Shown here: positions 35,201-45,959 of the stretch, piece after piece
Layout of the letters: each line of letters opens with the position of its first letter
Position numbering within the stretch: position 1 is the stretch's first letter
Source: Phragmites australis
Lineage: Eukaryota; Streptophyta; Magnoliopsida; Poales; Poaceae
Length of the DNA stretch: 64,000 nucleotides
Direction: 5' to 3'
Assembly: GCF_958298935.1 (NCBI RefSeq)
Contig: NC_084925.1
Location: forward strand, 15,001,001-15,065,000
Program-made: the position numbers and the translations under genes
The notes under the pieces: model-generated
What the model was told of the DNA's origin: nothing
Database searches by the model: none
The model's input: only the letters and a program-made list of their open reading frames with translations

Positions 35201-38200
35201 TTCTTCTGACGGAACCTGTGAAGCCTTCCGCCAACAAAGTAGACAAAACATTTACTGAGGCCGTCACCGCTGCCTATGATAAGGCTCTCAGCCTAACCAG
35301 GATGCCTTGGAACTGTTTCGAGATAAGTTGTCTGATTATGCTCAGTGGATGGATGGTGATGCTTGTGCAGTGTCCATTCTTGTTGCTAGTGTCGAGCCCC
35401 GGTTCTCCTAAGATTGTTGAGTTCTCTGTTGTTTTTCAAATGTGGACTCATCTTTGTCAAAACTATGAGCTTTTTGGGATGCTCTCTACCTGTCTGGTGT
35501 TCGCCAAAAGCAGTCTTATCAGCAGGTTGATGCCACTGTTGATGTGTTCTACGTTCAGATGTCAGCAGTATGGTATTAGCTGGATTGTCTTTGCGTTAGC
35601 CGCTCCTGTAAGTGTTGTTTGGATTTGCATGCTAAAAAGGATTTTCATCGTCTCTACGAGTTCCTGACTCGTCTTCGTCCTAGGTTTGAGCAGCGTCGTT
35701 CTTAGCTACTCGCATGTCACCCTCGTGTCACTTGTGGAGGCCGTTACGAAGATGCGTTCGAAGGAGACTCATATTCGTGGTTCTAGACTGCTGCTACTTC
35801 CTTCAATGCTTGCTGCTTGTCCACCTGCTGCACCTATGTCTTCGCCTACACCGCCGTCTGCTCCTTGTGCCACTCCTTCGCCTTCTACGGCCTCATGCGG
35901 TAGTGGTCGCCCTCGCTACACCTACTGTAGCAAAGAGGCCATGTTGAGGCAAACTGCTACCAGAAGAAACATCTTCGACGACCCTCTGGTGCTTCGACCC
36001 CGACTACATCGACTACCTCTTCGACTGATACTTACCAAGAGATTGTGACACTGCTTCGACGTCTGGTTGCTAGCTCTGCCTCCTCACCGATAGGTTCTGC
36101 TACTCCCTCTTCTGGCACTGAGAGACCACCTTCTGCATAGTCAGGTATCTCATATTGGATTCTTGACTTAGGGGCATCTTTTCATATGACTTACGATTCT
36201 TCTAGTCTTTCTTCGTTTCATCCTCTTATTTCTCCTCTTCATGTAGTTACAGTGGATGGAATTTCTCTTTCGATTGCTGGTAGGACACTCGTTGCACTTC
36301 TTTTAGTGTTCATTTTTTGCTCATGTTCCCGAACTCACCATGCAACTCATGTTTGTTGGTCAGTTAACTGATCGTCGCACGAGGGCTCTGGTTGGTACTA
36401 GTCCTTGGCGTTGTGATTCTCAACGTCTGTGGGAGCTTGATTGGCGTCATCTTCCTTCTGCTACCGTTAGTCTTTCTGCTTCCTTAACTACTAGCTCATT
36501 CTAGCAGTGGCATCATTGTCTTTGCCATGTCTGTGGGTCATGTCTATATTCATTAGTTCATCGAGGTCTTTTATGGTCTGTCTCAGGAAATGTCTTTAGA
36601 TTGTCGGGGTGGTAAGCTTGGTGAACAAATTTAGCTTCCTTATCCTCATAGTGAGCGTCTCAACATCCTTTTGATCTTGTTTACTCTAATGTTTTGGGTC
36701 CTGCTCCCGTCGTTTTGAAATTGGGTTACAACTAGGATTTACTGTCTTCTCGTAGCGAGGTATTATCTAATATATAAGCGCTTTAAGGCAATGATTCACA
36801 CTCAATGTGACTCCCATTCACGTTTTTCGAGCTCATTTTGCTAGTGAATTTCTTTCTAGGCACCTTCGTACTTTTCTTGCTGAATAGGGTATGTTGTCTC
36901 AATTATCCTGCCTAGTGCTCATACTCAGAATAACGTTGCTGAACACAAGCATCATCTTCTTGAGATAGCTCGCACGCTTATGATTGTTTCTGCTGTTCCA
37001 CTCATTTTTGGGCTAAGACAGTCTCCACTACCACTTGGTAATATCCATCCCTCTTCTGCTCTCAAGGATGCGTGTCTTCCTGGTTGCTCTTGTCTTCGCC
37101 GTTTTTGTTGTGTTTATTATGTTCTTCTTGCCTCTTATGAGCATACCAAACTGACTGCCCAATCTGTCAATGTCTTCCTAAGCTACAATATTGAGGATAA
37201 GGGTTGTTGGTATTGGGATCCTGTTGCTCGTCAAATACGTATTTCTTGGGATGTTACTTTTGATAAGTCTCGGCCCTTCTATCCTTGTACCTCCCCTTCC
37301 ACTTCATCTTGGTTAAACCATTGTCTTTTCTCACTTTTCCTTTCTCACCCATCACCATTTCGTCTTCTTTTCCCCAACAACCTATGGCGTCTCTTTCTGT
37401 TGCGCCTTCTTCGGTGCCTACCTTGCCCTTGACTCCCATCCCACCAAATCATCCTCCTTCTGGCATCGTTGCGCCTTTTCCTTTCTACTATACTCGTTGT
37501 TCTCATATTGTCTCACATCCTATTATGCCACCTTTTGATGAGTTGTCTCCTTCTGGTGATTCAACTTCTGTCTTCTCTCGCTACTCTCTTCATGATCGTC
37601 AATCGATTTGGCCTCTTTATTGATTTGGTTTTGCTGGTGTTGTTTATACTGAGTTGTCTTCTTACCGTGATGCTCTTGTTCATCAATAATGTAGCAAGCC
37701 ATGGTAGAGGAGTTGGCTGCTCTTGAGTGTACTTGCACATAGGATCTTGTTTTACTTCCCCCACATTTTCGTCCTATCACATGTAAGTAGGTTTATAAGG
37801 TTAAGACCTGTTCTTATGGTTCTCTTGAGCGCCACAACGCTCTTGTTGCCTATGGGTTTCAGCAGGAGCATGATCGTGACTATGACAAGACTTTTGCACT
37901 TATAGCCCATATGACCATAGTTCGCACTCTTCTGGTTGTGGCCTATGTGCATCAGTGGTCTATCTCAACTTGATGTCAAGAATGACTTTCTTAATGGTGA
38001 GCTGCATAAGGAGGTGTACATGCACCCACCACCAGGGTATTCTATACCCGAGGGCATAGTTTGTTGTCTCTGTTGCTCTCTTTATAGCCTTAAGCAAGTC
38101 CCTCATGCCTGGTTTGAGTGTTTCTCTTTCGTGATTATTGTTGCAGGTCTTTCTTCTATGCTCATGATCCTACTCTCTTTGTCCACTCTTCATCTCATGA

Positions 38201-41200
38201 TCGAACTCTTCTTCTCTTGTATGTTGATGATATGATCATTACAGGAGATTATTCTGATTATATTACCTCTGTGAAGGCTCGTCTCAATGAGCTGTTTCTT
38301 ATGTTCGATCTGGGTCCTCTTCATTATTTTCTTGGGATTGAAATTTTTCTACACTTGAGGCTTTCTTTCTGTCCCAAGAGAAGTATATTCAGTATCTTCG
38401 TGATCGTGCTTTTCTCATTGATGAGCGCACTGTTGACACTCATATGGAGCTTAATCTTCATCTTCAGTTCACTGATGGTGAGCCTCTTGCGGATCCCGCA
38501 TGCTAGTATCATCTTGTTGGGAGTCTTGTTTACCTTGGTGTCACATATCCTGACATTTCTCATATAGTGCACATTCTCAGCCAGCTCGTCTCTGCTCCCA
38601 CTCAGCTCTAATATAGTCATCTTCTTCGAGTTTTGCGTTATCTTCGTGGGACTATCTCTCATCGTCTTCTCTTTTCATATTCCAGCTCTTTACAACTTTG
38701 TGCATATTCTGATGCTACTTGGGCAAGTGATCCATCTAATCGTTAGTCTCTTTCTGCCTACTATGTTTTCCTTGTTGATTCTTTCATTGCTTGGAAGACT
38801 AAAAAGCAGATCGTAGATTCTCGTTCCAGTGGAGGTTGAGTTGTGAGCAATGGCTTTGTTGACGGCGGAGCTCAAATGGTTACGGTGGTTACTTGAGGAT
38901 TTTGGTGTTTCATTTTCTGCACCTACTCTTTTATCTACCAGTACATATACTATCAGTATTGCTCGAGATCCAGTGAAGCATGAGCTTACCAAGCATATTG
39001 GTGTTGATGCTTCTTACATATGGACACATGTACAGGATGGGGTATTGATATTCTGTATGTTTCTTCAAAGCTTCAGTTGGCTAATTTCTTCACGAAGGCA
39101 CAGAGTACAGCTCAGCACAGATTCTATCTCTCCAAAGTCAGTGTGGTTGGTCCTCCATGAGTGGGGCGGGGGGTGCTAGATACATATTGTGATATATTGT
39201 GCCAATGTAATATCTTCATGCTATAAGGATCTCTGCATGTTACTCGTAATACTCGCCCAATAGAATACAAGTTGTTATTCCTAACAGTATGAAGCACAAG
39301 TTGATTGCTCGATGAACGCTATCTTTTTCATTTAACTTCGGAACACATAAGATTGAAATTTTTAGGATCATATAATAGATGTGAGACCACTTTCATTGTT
39401 ATCATCATCTTGCTCAAATTTGTTCCTCTGCTAGAGCATTGGATGGATCATATAAAAATACTTTTTTTTACACTAGATTTGCATGTGCTAGTATGAAACC
39501 ATCCAATTTTTTGAAAAGTACAGAGTGAATTTCATGCAACTTTCCATAGAACATTTTTCAACTTGAAAACTGTTTATGGTTGCATGGAAGAATTTTTTTC
39601 CTCTCCCAATTTTGTCATGTTTGTGAGTTCTTATTGCTAGAAGTGTGCAGGCTAACTGGAACAGAAGAGACAGTTCGAGCAGCCTCAAAGAGACTAACTC
39701 AGGGAATGGCAAATTTCAATAAGGCAATATCTTCAGCAAAAACTGAAGAGGAGCAGACTAAAATTGTGAGTTTTTGCCATGTAGAATCAACAATATCATG
39801 GGTGGATAATCTTTCTTCCAGAACCATCTGCTACCATAAGCTACAAAATTTGTCCTAGACTTTTTTGGCGAACATACTGGTCTTATGCTAGTATTCCTTC
39901 CAATTGATTATGATTGAATGCTTCTTGCAGAAAGTGGATCAGCAGAAATCAACAATGACAATGCGGGCGTATAACAACATATTGGCAATGTTGCAGGTGC
40001 TTTCTTTGTTTTACTCTAGGGTTAAATTCTTGTTTGAGTGTCTTAATCCTGTTTGGTATTTCTGGACTAGTTGTGGGTCAGCAGTTAGCTGGGAGCTTGT
40101 TTCTATGATTAGATACTTAAGTTGTTGACTTGTCACTGTGACGGCATACTACAATTGCAGATTGAATCGCAGTGGATCAAAATTAAATCAGTAGGAAATA
40201 ATGACCATGTTAAATGACAATATGGCTAAAACCTGTAGTGTAGGCAATCAAAGTAGCATTTTGATTTAGGGGAAAATATGATTTGTGATTATGATTGTGA
40301 GCCCAGATCCCACCTTTTACTGAGATAGCCGCTGTTTTTAAATGTAGCCGGCCTACGCGGTTTGGCGCCACCCACAACCTAGCGCATGTAAGCAGCCTAG
40401 CCCACCCAAGTGATGACTAGGCGCTAGGCGCCTGCACTTTTTTGTAACACTGGAGATAGTCGGTGGCAAATACAAATGATAGCACTGAATTGTGCAACAA
40501 AAAAACAATGCCCTTTAGTTTACTGCTCAGAAAAAGAAAATTTCATTCGTAGGATAAAATAGGCCCAGAATAAAATCAACAGGAAATAGTAGTAGATAAA
40601 CTCTTGCATGGTATACAGTATTAAACACGCTTATATCTATGGATGAAAGAAACCATAACAACCAAATGACAATCCCATGGAATTTACTTATCTTCGTGTA
40701 TTTGTTTTCTCTATATCCCTTGGACATAAAGTAGTATCTCCCTTTGGCCAAGCCTAAATGCTAGCTATTATACCTAATTTGTAGCTGTGCGTTTGAAGTC
40801 ATAAAATCTAGTTATTAAAAGTTAATTACGCTAACCTTGTAGAGTTAATGCCTAAAGCCCGAACTACATTCCTCTGGTGTACATGACTTATAGTTTGATA
40901 TGATGTCTGTGTATCCGTCTCATGCACTGAAGGTTTACCCTGTCTAATTGTGAGTTATGATCAGCCATTGCATGGGAAATCTCCTTCATTTATCGGTGAT
41001 AAGAAAAATACTCTCTCATGGATGGAACAGCCAAAGAAGCCAGCAGCTACGGCAGCAGGGTTAGATGCCAATTCTCCAATATTTATTTTTTTACTAAATA
41101 TTCTTCATTTCCTTTTGCCTCATGTCTTGTTTGCGGATCAGAGGGAAGCGGTCCCAACCTGCTATGAATGGGAATGGCCCTTCAAAGAAGGGGCGACTAG

Positions 41201-41316
41201 AGGGAGGACAGAATCAGCTTGTGAACAGAGCTTTTGAAGGATTGTCTCGTGGTGGTAGAGGCAGTGGAAGAGGGCGGGGCAGGGGAGGCCGAGGAAGAGG
41301 ATGGGGCTACCGCTAA
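26295..41316 (+). CDS. API5: Apoptosis inhibitor 5 (API5) homologue, 16 coding exons
   Basis: Exons: 26295-26387, 26501-26665, 28243-28339, 28411-28476, 29458-29537, 29633-29707, 29815-29964, 30876-30941, 31028-31093, 31668-31778, 31940-32026, 32117-32223, 39651-39765, 39931-39996, 40965-41059, 41142-41316. All introns are GT-AG and phases join, giving 537 residues and TAA. The protein starts MAAADADADAAEVERLYELG and has the helical-repeat API5 fold over most of its length (KAKQLAAQLIPRFFRSFPAL, ASSSKFLNYFVKQIVPVFDK). It ends with KKGR (about 495) and an Arg/Gly tail of about 20 residues, suggesting nuclear RNA association. Plant and animal API5 are nuclear anti-apoptosis factors; rice API5 is linked to tapetum cell death (known, from memory). 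No residue is broken, so the gene is likely active. Assignment is by recalled similarity to rice API5. Confidence 0.95.
27077..27699. mobile_element. Non-autonomous hAT-like element in API5 intron 2
   Basis: Ends CAGTGCAGTGGGAAGGC and (inverted) CGGTGCAGTCAAAGGC pair as imperfect terminal inverted repeats. Flanks GAAGGATT and GAAGATTT are an 8-bp duplication with two mismatches. Subterminal AGGCGC/GCGCCT motifs cluster at both ends (27115-27175 and 27560-27690). There is no coding sequence; it likely depended on a hAT transposase elsewhere. Confidence 0.65.
29093..29190 (+). repeat. Three-copy 33-bp tandem repeat in API5 intron 4
   Basis: The unit ATATCAGGCATTATCAACAT... starts at 29093, 29126 and 29159 with one to three differences between copies. 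It lies in the intron between exons 4 and 5. It happens to be in frame because 33 is a multiple of three, but it is not coding. Confidence 0.85.
32834..32971 (+). repeat. 5' LTR (138 bp) of the intronic Copia
   Basis: It starts TGTTAGAGATATATATTG and ends ACAAGTTGTTATTCCTAACA. It matches the 3' LTR except for substitutions and about 25 bp of extra sequence in the middle. Confidence 0.88.
32972..32985 (+). promoter_or_regulatory. Primer-binding site of the intronic Copia
   Basis: TGGTTATTAGAGCT directly follows the 5' LTR and is a diverged form of TGGTATCAGAGC, the initiator tRNA-Met site. Confidence 0.75.
33060..34490 (-). mobile_element. Probable nested minus-strand retroelement piece (primer site and LTR)
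   Basis: On the minus strand TGGCATCAGAGC (33663-33652) is a tRNA-Met primer site, and the sequence upstream on that strand ends ...CTTCCATCA (33666 on the plus strand), as an LTR would. No second LTR was found and the ends are uncertain. The segment separates the host Copia's primer site from its gag, which fits a later insertion. Confidence 0.4.
34900..36020 (+). pseudogene. Copia gag of the intronic element, broken
   Basis: After several frame changes the reading contains AVTAAYDKALSLTR, FRDKLSDYAQWMDGDA, ALYLSGVRQKQSY and VDVFYVQMSAVW (35200-35580), typical of grass Copia gag of the UBN2 type. A zinc-knuckle remnant YTYCSKEA lies at about 35920. In 34540-34615 a CTCGCCGGT-type stretch is duplicated. 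There are more than five stops or frameshifts. Confidence 0.65.
36140..39110 (+). pseudogene. Copia pol of the intronic element (protease, integrase, RT, RNase H), broken
   Basis: Recognisable pieces in order are ISYWILDLGASFHMT (protease at about 36150, active-site Ser replaced by Leu), QWHHCLCHVC (pre-integrase zinc region, about 36510), AEHKHHLLEIARTLM (integrase end region, about 36940), DPVARQIRISWDVTFDKSRP (about 37220), QLDVKNDFLNGELHKEVYMH (RT, about 37965), LLYVDDMIITGDYSDY (RT YVDD box, about 38215), FDLGPLHYFLGIEI (about 38310) and AYSDATWASDPSNR (RNase H, about 38705). All lie in shifting frames with many stops. Confidence 0.82.
39160..39173 (+). promoter_or_regulatory. Polypurine tract of the intronic Copia
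   Basis: AGTGGGGCGGGGGG immediately precedes the 3' LTR. It is purine except for one C, and would prime plus-strand DNA synthesis. Confidence 0.7.
39174..39286 (+). repeat. 3' LTR (113 bp) of the intronic Copia
   Basis: It starts TGCTAGATACATATTGTG and ends GTTGTTATTCCTAACA. It is shorter than the 5' LTR in the middle. Confidence 0.88.
40330..40455. repeat. GC-rich hAT-like remnant in API5 intron 14
   Basis: TAGGCGCTAGGCGCC at 40420-40434 and TTTGGCGCC near 40360 recall the AGGCGC motifs of the element at 27077-27699. The surrounding intron is AT-rich. Ends were not found. Confidence 0.35.
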
Positions 41317-42989
41317 GATCAGCTAGAAAGTTATCCAACCTGACGGAGAAGGGATCAGTTTTCTGCTTCCATTTGAGGGCTTTATTTGTTGTGTACTTAA
41401 CTGGATTGGGCTCTTTTGTATGCAACAAGGTGGAATTGATGATCCTTCAAGGTGCGCCCGATAGCTGAATGCATACACAAAGCAGGCGGGGGTTGAAAGC
41501 CATACGGTTTTGGGCTATCATTGCATGTTCATGCGACAATGATAACCACTATCTGTTCTTACTGGCTTAGCTTTTTAGGTGCCCTTAGTGTCATGGGTAG
41601 GTGAACCTAACTGATAAATACAATAGAACACATTTGACTACCAAAACCAACATAAACAAAATCCAACATGAAAACTAAATGCACCTCTTAAAACTCTGAC
41701 AAAACCAAATAAATAAGCTGACAACAATTTCTAACTCTTCAGTTTATGAAAGTGCCATGATAGGTGAAATTGGTCTACAGACAGGGTATCAAAGAACACC
41801 GACGTATGGTAAAGGAACCGCTTTCTGTATGCATCCTCGTTCTCAAGAATCCTTGAGTCTAGCTGTAAGCAGCAAGTTGAACATTTAAGCTATTGGTTTT
41901 GAGTTGAAGGCACACGTTTCCATTTTTGATGTGCAAAATTGTGGTAGGAGGCATGTCCTCTTGGAACCATCTGACGGTCCGCATGCTGGCTCTGGGTCTC
42001 TTCCGGATTGGTGGCTCGTGGAGATGGTAAAGCCGCCTCGGTCCTCACGCACGCCACGTGTTTATAGGTCACCCGCTAGCCGGCCACACGCACATGCCAA
42101 TCTACTTCACCCGCTCAGGCATGTGGAAGCGTGGGCAGGGCCTCTCGTTCCTCTTGCGCATTCATCCCGCTTCTCGTGTCTTCGAATTCCAGCTCTTCTC
42201 ATCTCCCGCGCCTGGCGCGTCCTGAGCCATCTGCACATCGTCAGGTGCTCGAGCTCGTGACGACAATCGTTTCCTCTCCAAGCCCCACCTTTGCTCGCTA
42301 CCATCTTTCCGTCGTCGACACTGTTGCATACAGATTTGTCCAGGATATTTCATCGTTACTTTCATTCATACATGTGTTGTGTTGTATTTTGTCCATGAAG
42401 AGTTGTATTTTTATTTCAAAGGTCTGGCACTTCTACGAATGGTTGAATTTTCGTAGAGCTTGCATCTGCTGCATTTTTTTTATTGAGAGATTGCTTTTCT
42501 GTATTTGAGGGCTTGTATCTTGGTGTTGCATTGTTGTACTTTCTCAGTTTGTCGCGCATATTAATTTTAGTCTTTTTCATCGTCATATTAGTTTATGATA
42601 ATTTATGTCGCTAATGTGTGATAAGTATAAACATTAAACTAAACCATAAGTTTCTCGAAAGAAAGTAATTTAACTAAGTTCTTCTATAAATATTGAGATG
42701 TGGATCGAAGCCATAATAACCTAAAAGAAGTTAAGAGGACGCATGTCCAAAAGTATTTTTCTCTGGATCAAACGCGCAACATATTCAATAATAGACATAA
42801 TTAACTACATGAACCCAACCATAAAACCTAGGAACAACACCTGAAACACGTTTTTTTTTTTCAGGAGAAACAGAATCTTACGTTTATGCCAGGATATTCC
42901 GATCAAAATGAGCTGAGCAAGTGTGCTAATAATCGATGCATTCAACGCATATTTGAATTTGTATTCGCATTTGTATTTGTTCCGGAAAC
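41317..42989. other. API5 3' flank and intergenic sequence
   Basis: 41317 to about 41550 is the likely API5 3' UTR (TTTATTTGTTGTGTACTTAAC near 41385). Beyond it no conserved frame is seen. A GC-richer island at 41990-42300 contains a CACGTG G-box (42055-42060) followed by TTTATAGG, and resembles a promoter plus first transcribed bases of something unidentified. 42300-42989 is AT-rich with nothing recognised. Confidence 0.4.
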
Positions 42990-43428
42990 TGTTGTTTCGC
43001 AACAGAGATCTATTCTCGGGCCCCCTCTCCTAACAAACCTCAACTGACGTCCGACAAAAGTAGGAGTCCCATTTTGACCTAGCGCCGTGATCATTGGTGC
43101 AACCAACCAATTGTGATTGCAGTCTCGTTCCGTGCTGCGCCTATATAGATGAGGGGGAGCCGGCACCTCATAGGGGACAACCTTGTGAGGTTTGTCTCTC
43201 CCAAACATCCACATGCTCAGTCGATCAAATTAGGGTGCCGCAACGGAGTGAAGGCCACCGTCGGCGTCACCATTGACAACATCTGCATCTACACCGACGC
43301 TCTCCGACCTCACCGTCAACCTCTAATGGTGTCACCGAATGCAGGTACACGTCTACGCACTTCCTCTTAAGATGGAGCTTGTTTTAGGGTTAATGATCTT
43401 CTTAATTAAGGCTTAATCATGTTTAAGA
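42990..43428 (+). repeat. 5' LTR of the intergenic Copia
   Basis: The right end TCATGTTTAAGA is set by the primer site. The left end is less sure: TGTTG at 42990 matches the 3' LTR start, but the next about 30 bases differ before homology becomes solid at CTAACAAACC (43030). CCTATATAGATGAG at 43140 is the TATA region. Confidence 0.75.
43140..43153 (+). promoter_or_regulatory. TATA region of the 5' LTR
   Basis: CCTATATAGATGAG is conserved at the same place in both LTRs (43140 and about 49488), which supports it as the element's core promoter. Confidence 0.6.
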
Positions 43429-43429
43429 A

Positions 43430-43442
43430 TGGTACCAGAGCT
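43430..43442 (+). promoter_or_regulatory. Primer-binding site of the intergenic Copia
   Basis: TGGTACCAGAGCT follows the 5' LTR by one base and is a one-mismatch initiator tRNA-Met site. Confidence 0.85.
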
Positions 43443-45000
43443 GCCATTAACCCTAATCAGACCCGAATATACTTTACTAATGCTTTATTGTGTTCGGGTG
43501 ACAATCATCAGTGGCCAATTAGACTTAATTTTGATCATTTAAGCCCTGTTGTTGATCTGTGAGTCATGTATGTTCATGTTCAAGCTTAATTGATGTCAAT
43601 TAGGATTGGCCAATGTCAATTAGACCCAAATTAATCAAGTTTTAGTTGTCAATTAAGCATGTTTAGACCTTTATTTCTTCTGTTTAAAGCTTAATTGATG
43701 TGAATTAGCCCTAATTAGACTCGGATTAGACACTCATTCATGTTTTAAAGTTGATTTCCTTTGGTCTGATCATGTTTATGTGCATGCTTGTGTTGTTTGG
43801 GGTCTGTGTGGGGGCAAATCGACATGTTTGGGGAGATCCAACTCGGGATGGGTTGATTTAGACTCGGGTTCGGCAAATTGTGCTCATGAAAGCAATTAGA
43901 AGGAGGGGAATATGGGAGATTAAGAAAAACTCTAAGAAATCCCCAATCCCCCCCCCCACCTTCCCCCAAATCCGAAAACCCTAAACCCTAATTTCCCCCA
44001 AATCTCGAACCCTAAGTTAATGGAAGTGGACTTACTTACGTTTTGGCGGTGGTTTTTCATCCTCGTCGAGGCCACGGGATTCTTCTTCTTCCTCCTCGGC
44101 GTTGGGTCCGTGCGGATCTTCCCAAGCCATGGGAGCCTCCGTCCTGTATATGCCCTCCGTTGGCTTCCGCTGTGGGACGGGGCACCTCTTCTCACCGCGT
44201 GCTCCATCCCCGGGCACCACCATAGACCAACCGATGGAGGCGCGCGCGATCTTGGTCTCACGCGCGCTCCGGCGGGTAGGCCCATAGCGGCACCCCTTCA
44301 TCTGCTCTCACATGTGGCCAGCGACCACCTTCACTAGCTCTCTCTCCCTCTGGCCGGCGGCTTCGCATCGCTGGCGAAGTCACAAGCTATCTCTCGAGTC
44401 GGGCGGAGAAAGCGGAGGGGAAAACGGAGAAATGCTTTTAGGGTTAGGGTTTTTTTTTCCTCCGTCGACTTTTTATACCGAGCGAAATCGTCTGCCAACC
44501 GTCGGATCACGATGGACGGCTGGGCTGCTCTTGGCCGCATGCGAAGATAGGCTGAGCGCGGTGGCTGGGCTGCGCCCTCGGCTGGGCCGGCGCGCGTGCG
44601 AGTAAATTGGGCCGCACACTGTTTTTCTGGGCTGCAAGGCCAGTTTTGGGCCTCTTTCTTTTTCCAGAATTTCAGTGATTTAACATTTATCTTTTATGCA
44701 ATGCAATTTCCATTGAATATAGCCCAAAATGAATGATGCTTTATGCACACACAAAAAAAAGATTAATTCTCTGGTTGAATTGGATCCAACGGGCAGATTT
44801 TTTTGGAGAATTTTACGATCAATTTATGTAGGTTCATAATTACTTTTCTGACTAAAGTTGATTGTAATTATGCACCATTTTATGTGTTATTAAATTCTTT
44901 TCCAGTTTCCGCCCAACGGTGATGCGAATTAGAGTTTTAATTTTTGCATGATTTTAATCAGACCAACGTAAGGTTATTTTCATGCAAAATTTATCCATGA
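43443..45000 (+). other. Untranslated leader of the intergenic Copia with a GC-rich insert-like block
   Basis: About 1.5 kb separate primer site and gag. The outer parts are AT-rich with TTAATT/AATTAG repeats (43440-43720). A GC-rich block at about 44030-44650 has open frames on both strands, a reverse Lys/Glu-rich frame (44301-44032), AAACCCTAA telobox-like repeats just before it (43976) and TTTTTATACCG at 44467. It could be the family's normal leader or captured DNA. I recognise no protein in it. Confidence 0.45.
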
Positions 45001-45014
45001 TAATTTTCTAATTT

Positions 45015-45920
45015 GGCCCATTGTTCTCTCCAAATCTTAATGCTTCCTCTGTTGCCGCCACAATTGACGACATAGAGCAACTTACAGGAAATAACTTTCC
45101 TGTTTGGAAAGCTAAAGTGACAGTTGTCCTTAGCGTTTTGGACCTGGACTATGCACTCAGGGTTGACGCTCTCACTGCTCCCGTCATTGGCGTGAAAAAT
45201 TATGATGAATTAAAGAAAACTTATGATGCACTTTCTAAAAAGTGGGAGCAGTCCAACCGCATGTCTCTTATGATAATGAGGAACTCGATATCATATTCTA
45301 TAAGGGGAGCAATCCCAAACTCAGAAAAAGCTAAGACGTACTTGGCATCCGTGGAGGAGCAATTCAAAGGGACCTCCAAGGTTTATGCCAGTACACTAAT
45401 TTAGAAGCTCTTCAACACTAAGTATAATTATAAGTCCTGTGGCATAAGAGAACACATCATGATGATAACAGATATGGCTGCCAAACTCAAGGGCATGGAC
45501 ATGAAAATCTTTGAGGGTTTCCTTGTCCACTTAATTATGACCTCTCTCCCTCCTGAGTTTACTACTTTTAAGATAAATTACAACACTCAGAAGGAGAAGT
45601 GGAGCATGAGCGACTTGATCGCGATGTGCGTCCAAGAGGAAGAGAGGGTGAGGGCTGAGAAGAAAGACTTTGTGAATCAAATTAGCAACCCCAACAATAA
45701 AAGAAAATTCTAAGGGGATTTCAAGTCTAAGAAGAAGTTGTATTTCGTCGCTAAACACGACAAGGCAGCACAGAGAGCACCCAAGGTACATGTTCCTTCT
45801 GCTTTTGCCTCTCAAGAATGTAAAGATGACGGATGCCACTTCTGCCACAAGAAGTACCACTACCAAAAGGACTGTGTTGGTTTCTTGAAGTGGCTCACAA
45901 AGAAGGGTAATGATTTAATA
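45015..45920 (+). pseudogene. Copia gag with zinc knuckle, two stops
   Basis: The frame reads TIDDIEQLTGNNFPVWKAKV, WEQSNRMSLMIMRNSISYS and KAKTYLASVEEQFKG, stops at TAG 45402, resumes IREHIMMITDMAAKLKGM and FLVHLIMTSLPPEF, stops at TAA 45711, and ends with the zinc knuckle CHFCHKKYHYQKDC (C-x2-C-x4-H-x4-C, about 45838-45880). This is the UBN2-type Copia gag that builds the particle and binds RNA. About 300 residues, normal for the family. Confidence 0.85.
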
Positions 45921-45959
45921 ACATTCATTGATGAATCTCTTTATGCTGATTTTCCCTTA

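Larger units (their letters stand above)
32834..39286 (+). mobile_element. Ty1/Copia element in API5 intron 12, perfect TSD, short LTRs
   Basis: The 5' LTR 32834-32971 (TGTTAGAGATA...TTCCTAACA) and 3' LTR 39174-39286 (TGCTAGATACA...TTCCTAACA) frame the element. GTATG at 32829-32833 and 39287-39291 is a perfect TSD. A primer site follows the 5' LTR and a G-rich tract precedes the 3' LTR. Gag and pol are present but broken many times. It lies in the same direction as API5, and its presence makes intron 12 about 7.4 kb. Confidence 0.92.

Noticed and set aside
43149..43370. A 73-residue frame repeated at 49498-49719
   Set aside because: Again duplicated LTR DNA; the frame has no known domain and starts right after the TATA region.
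43970..44010. AAACCCTAAACCCTAA-like repeats, and CCCTAACCCTAA at 61389
   Set aside because: Only one or two units each; common telobox-type motifs in plant leaders, not an interstitial telomere.
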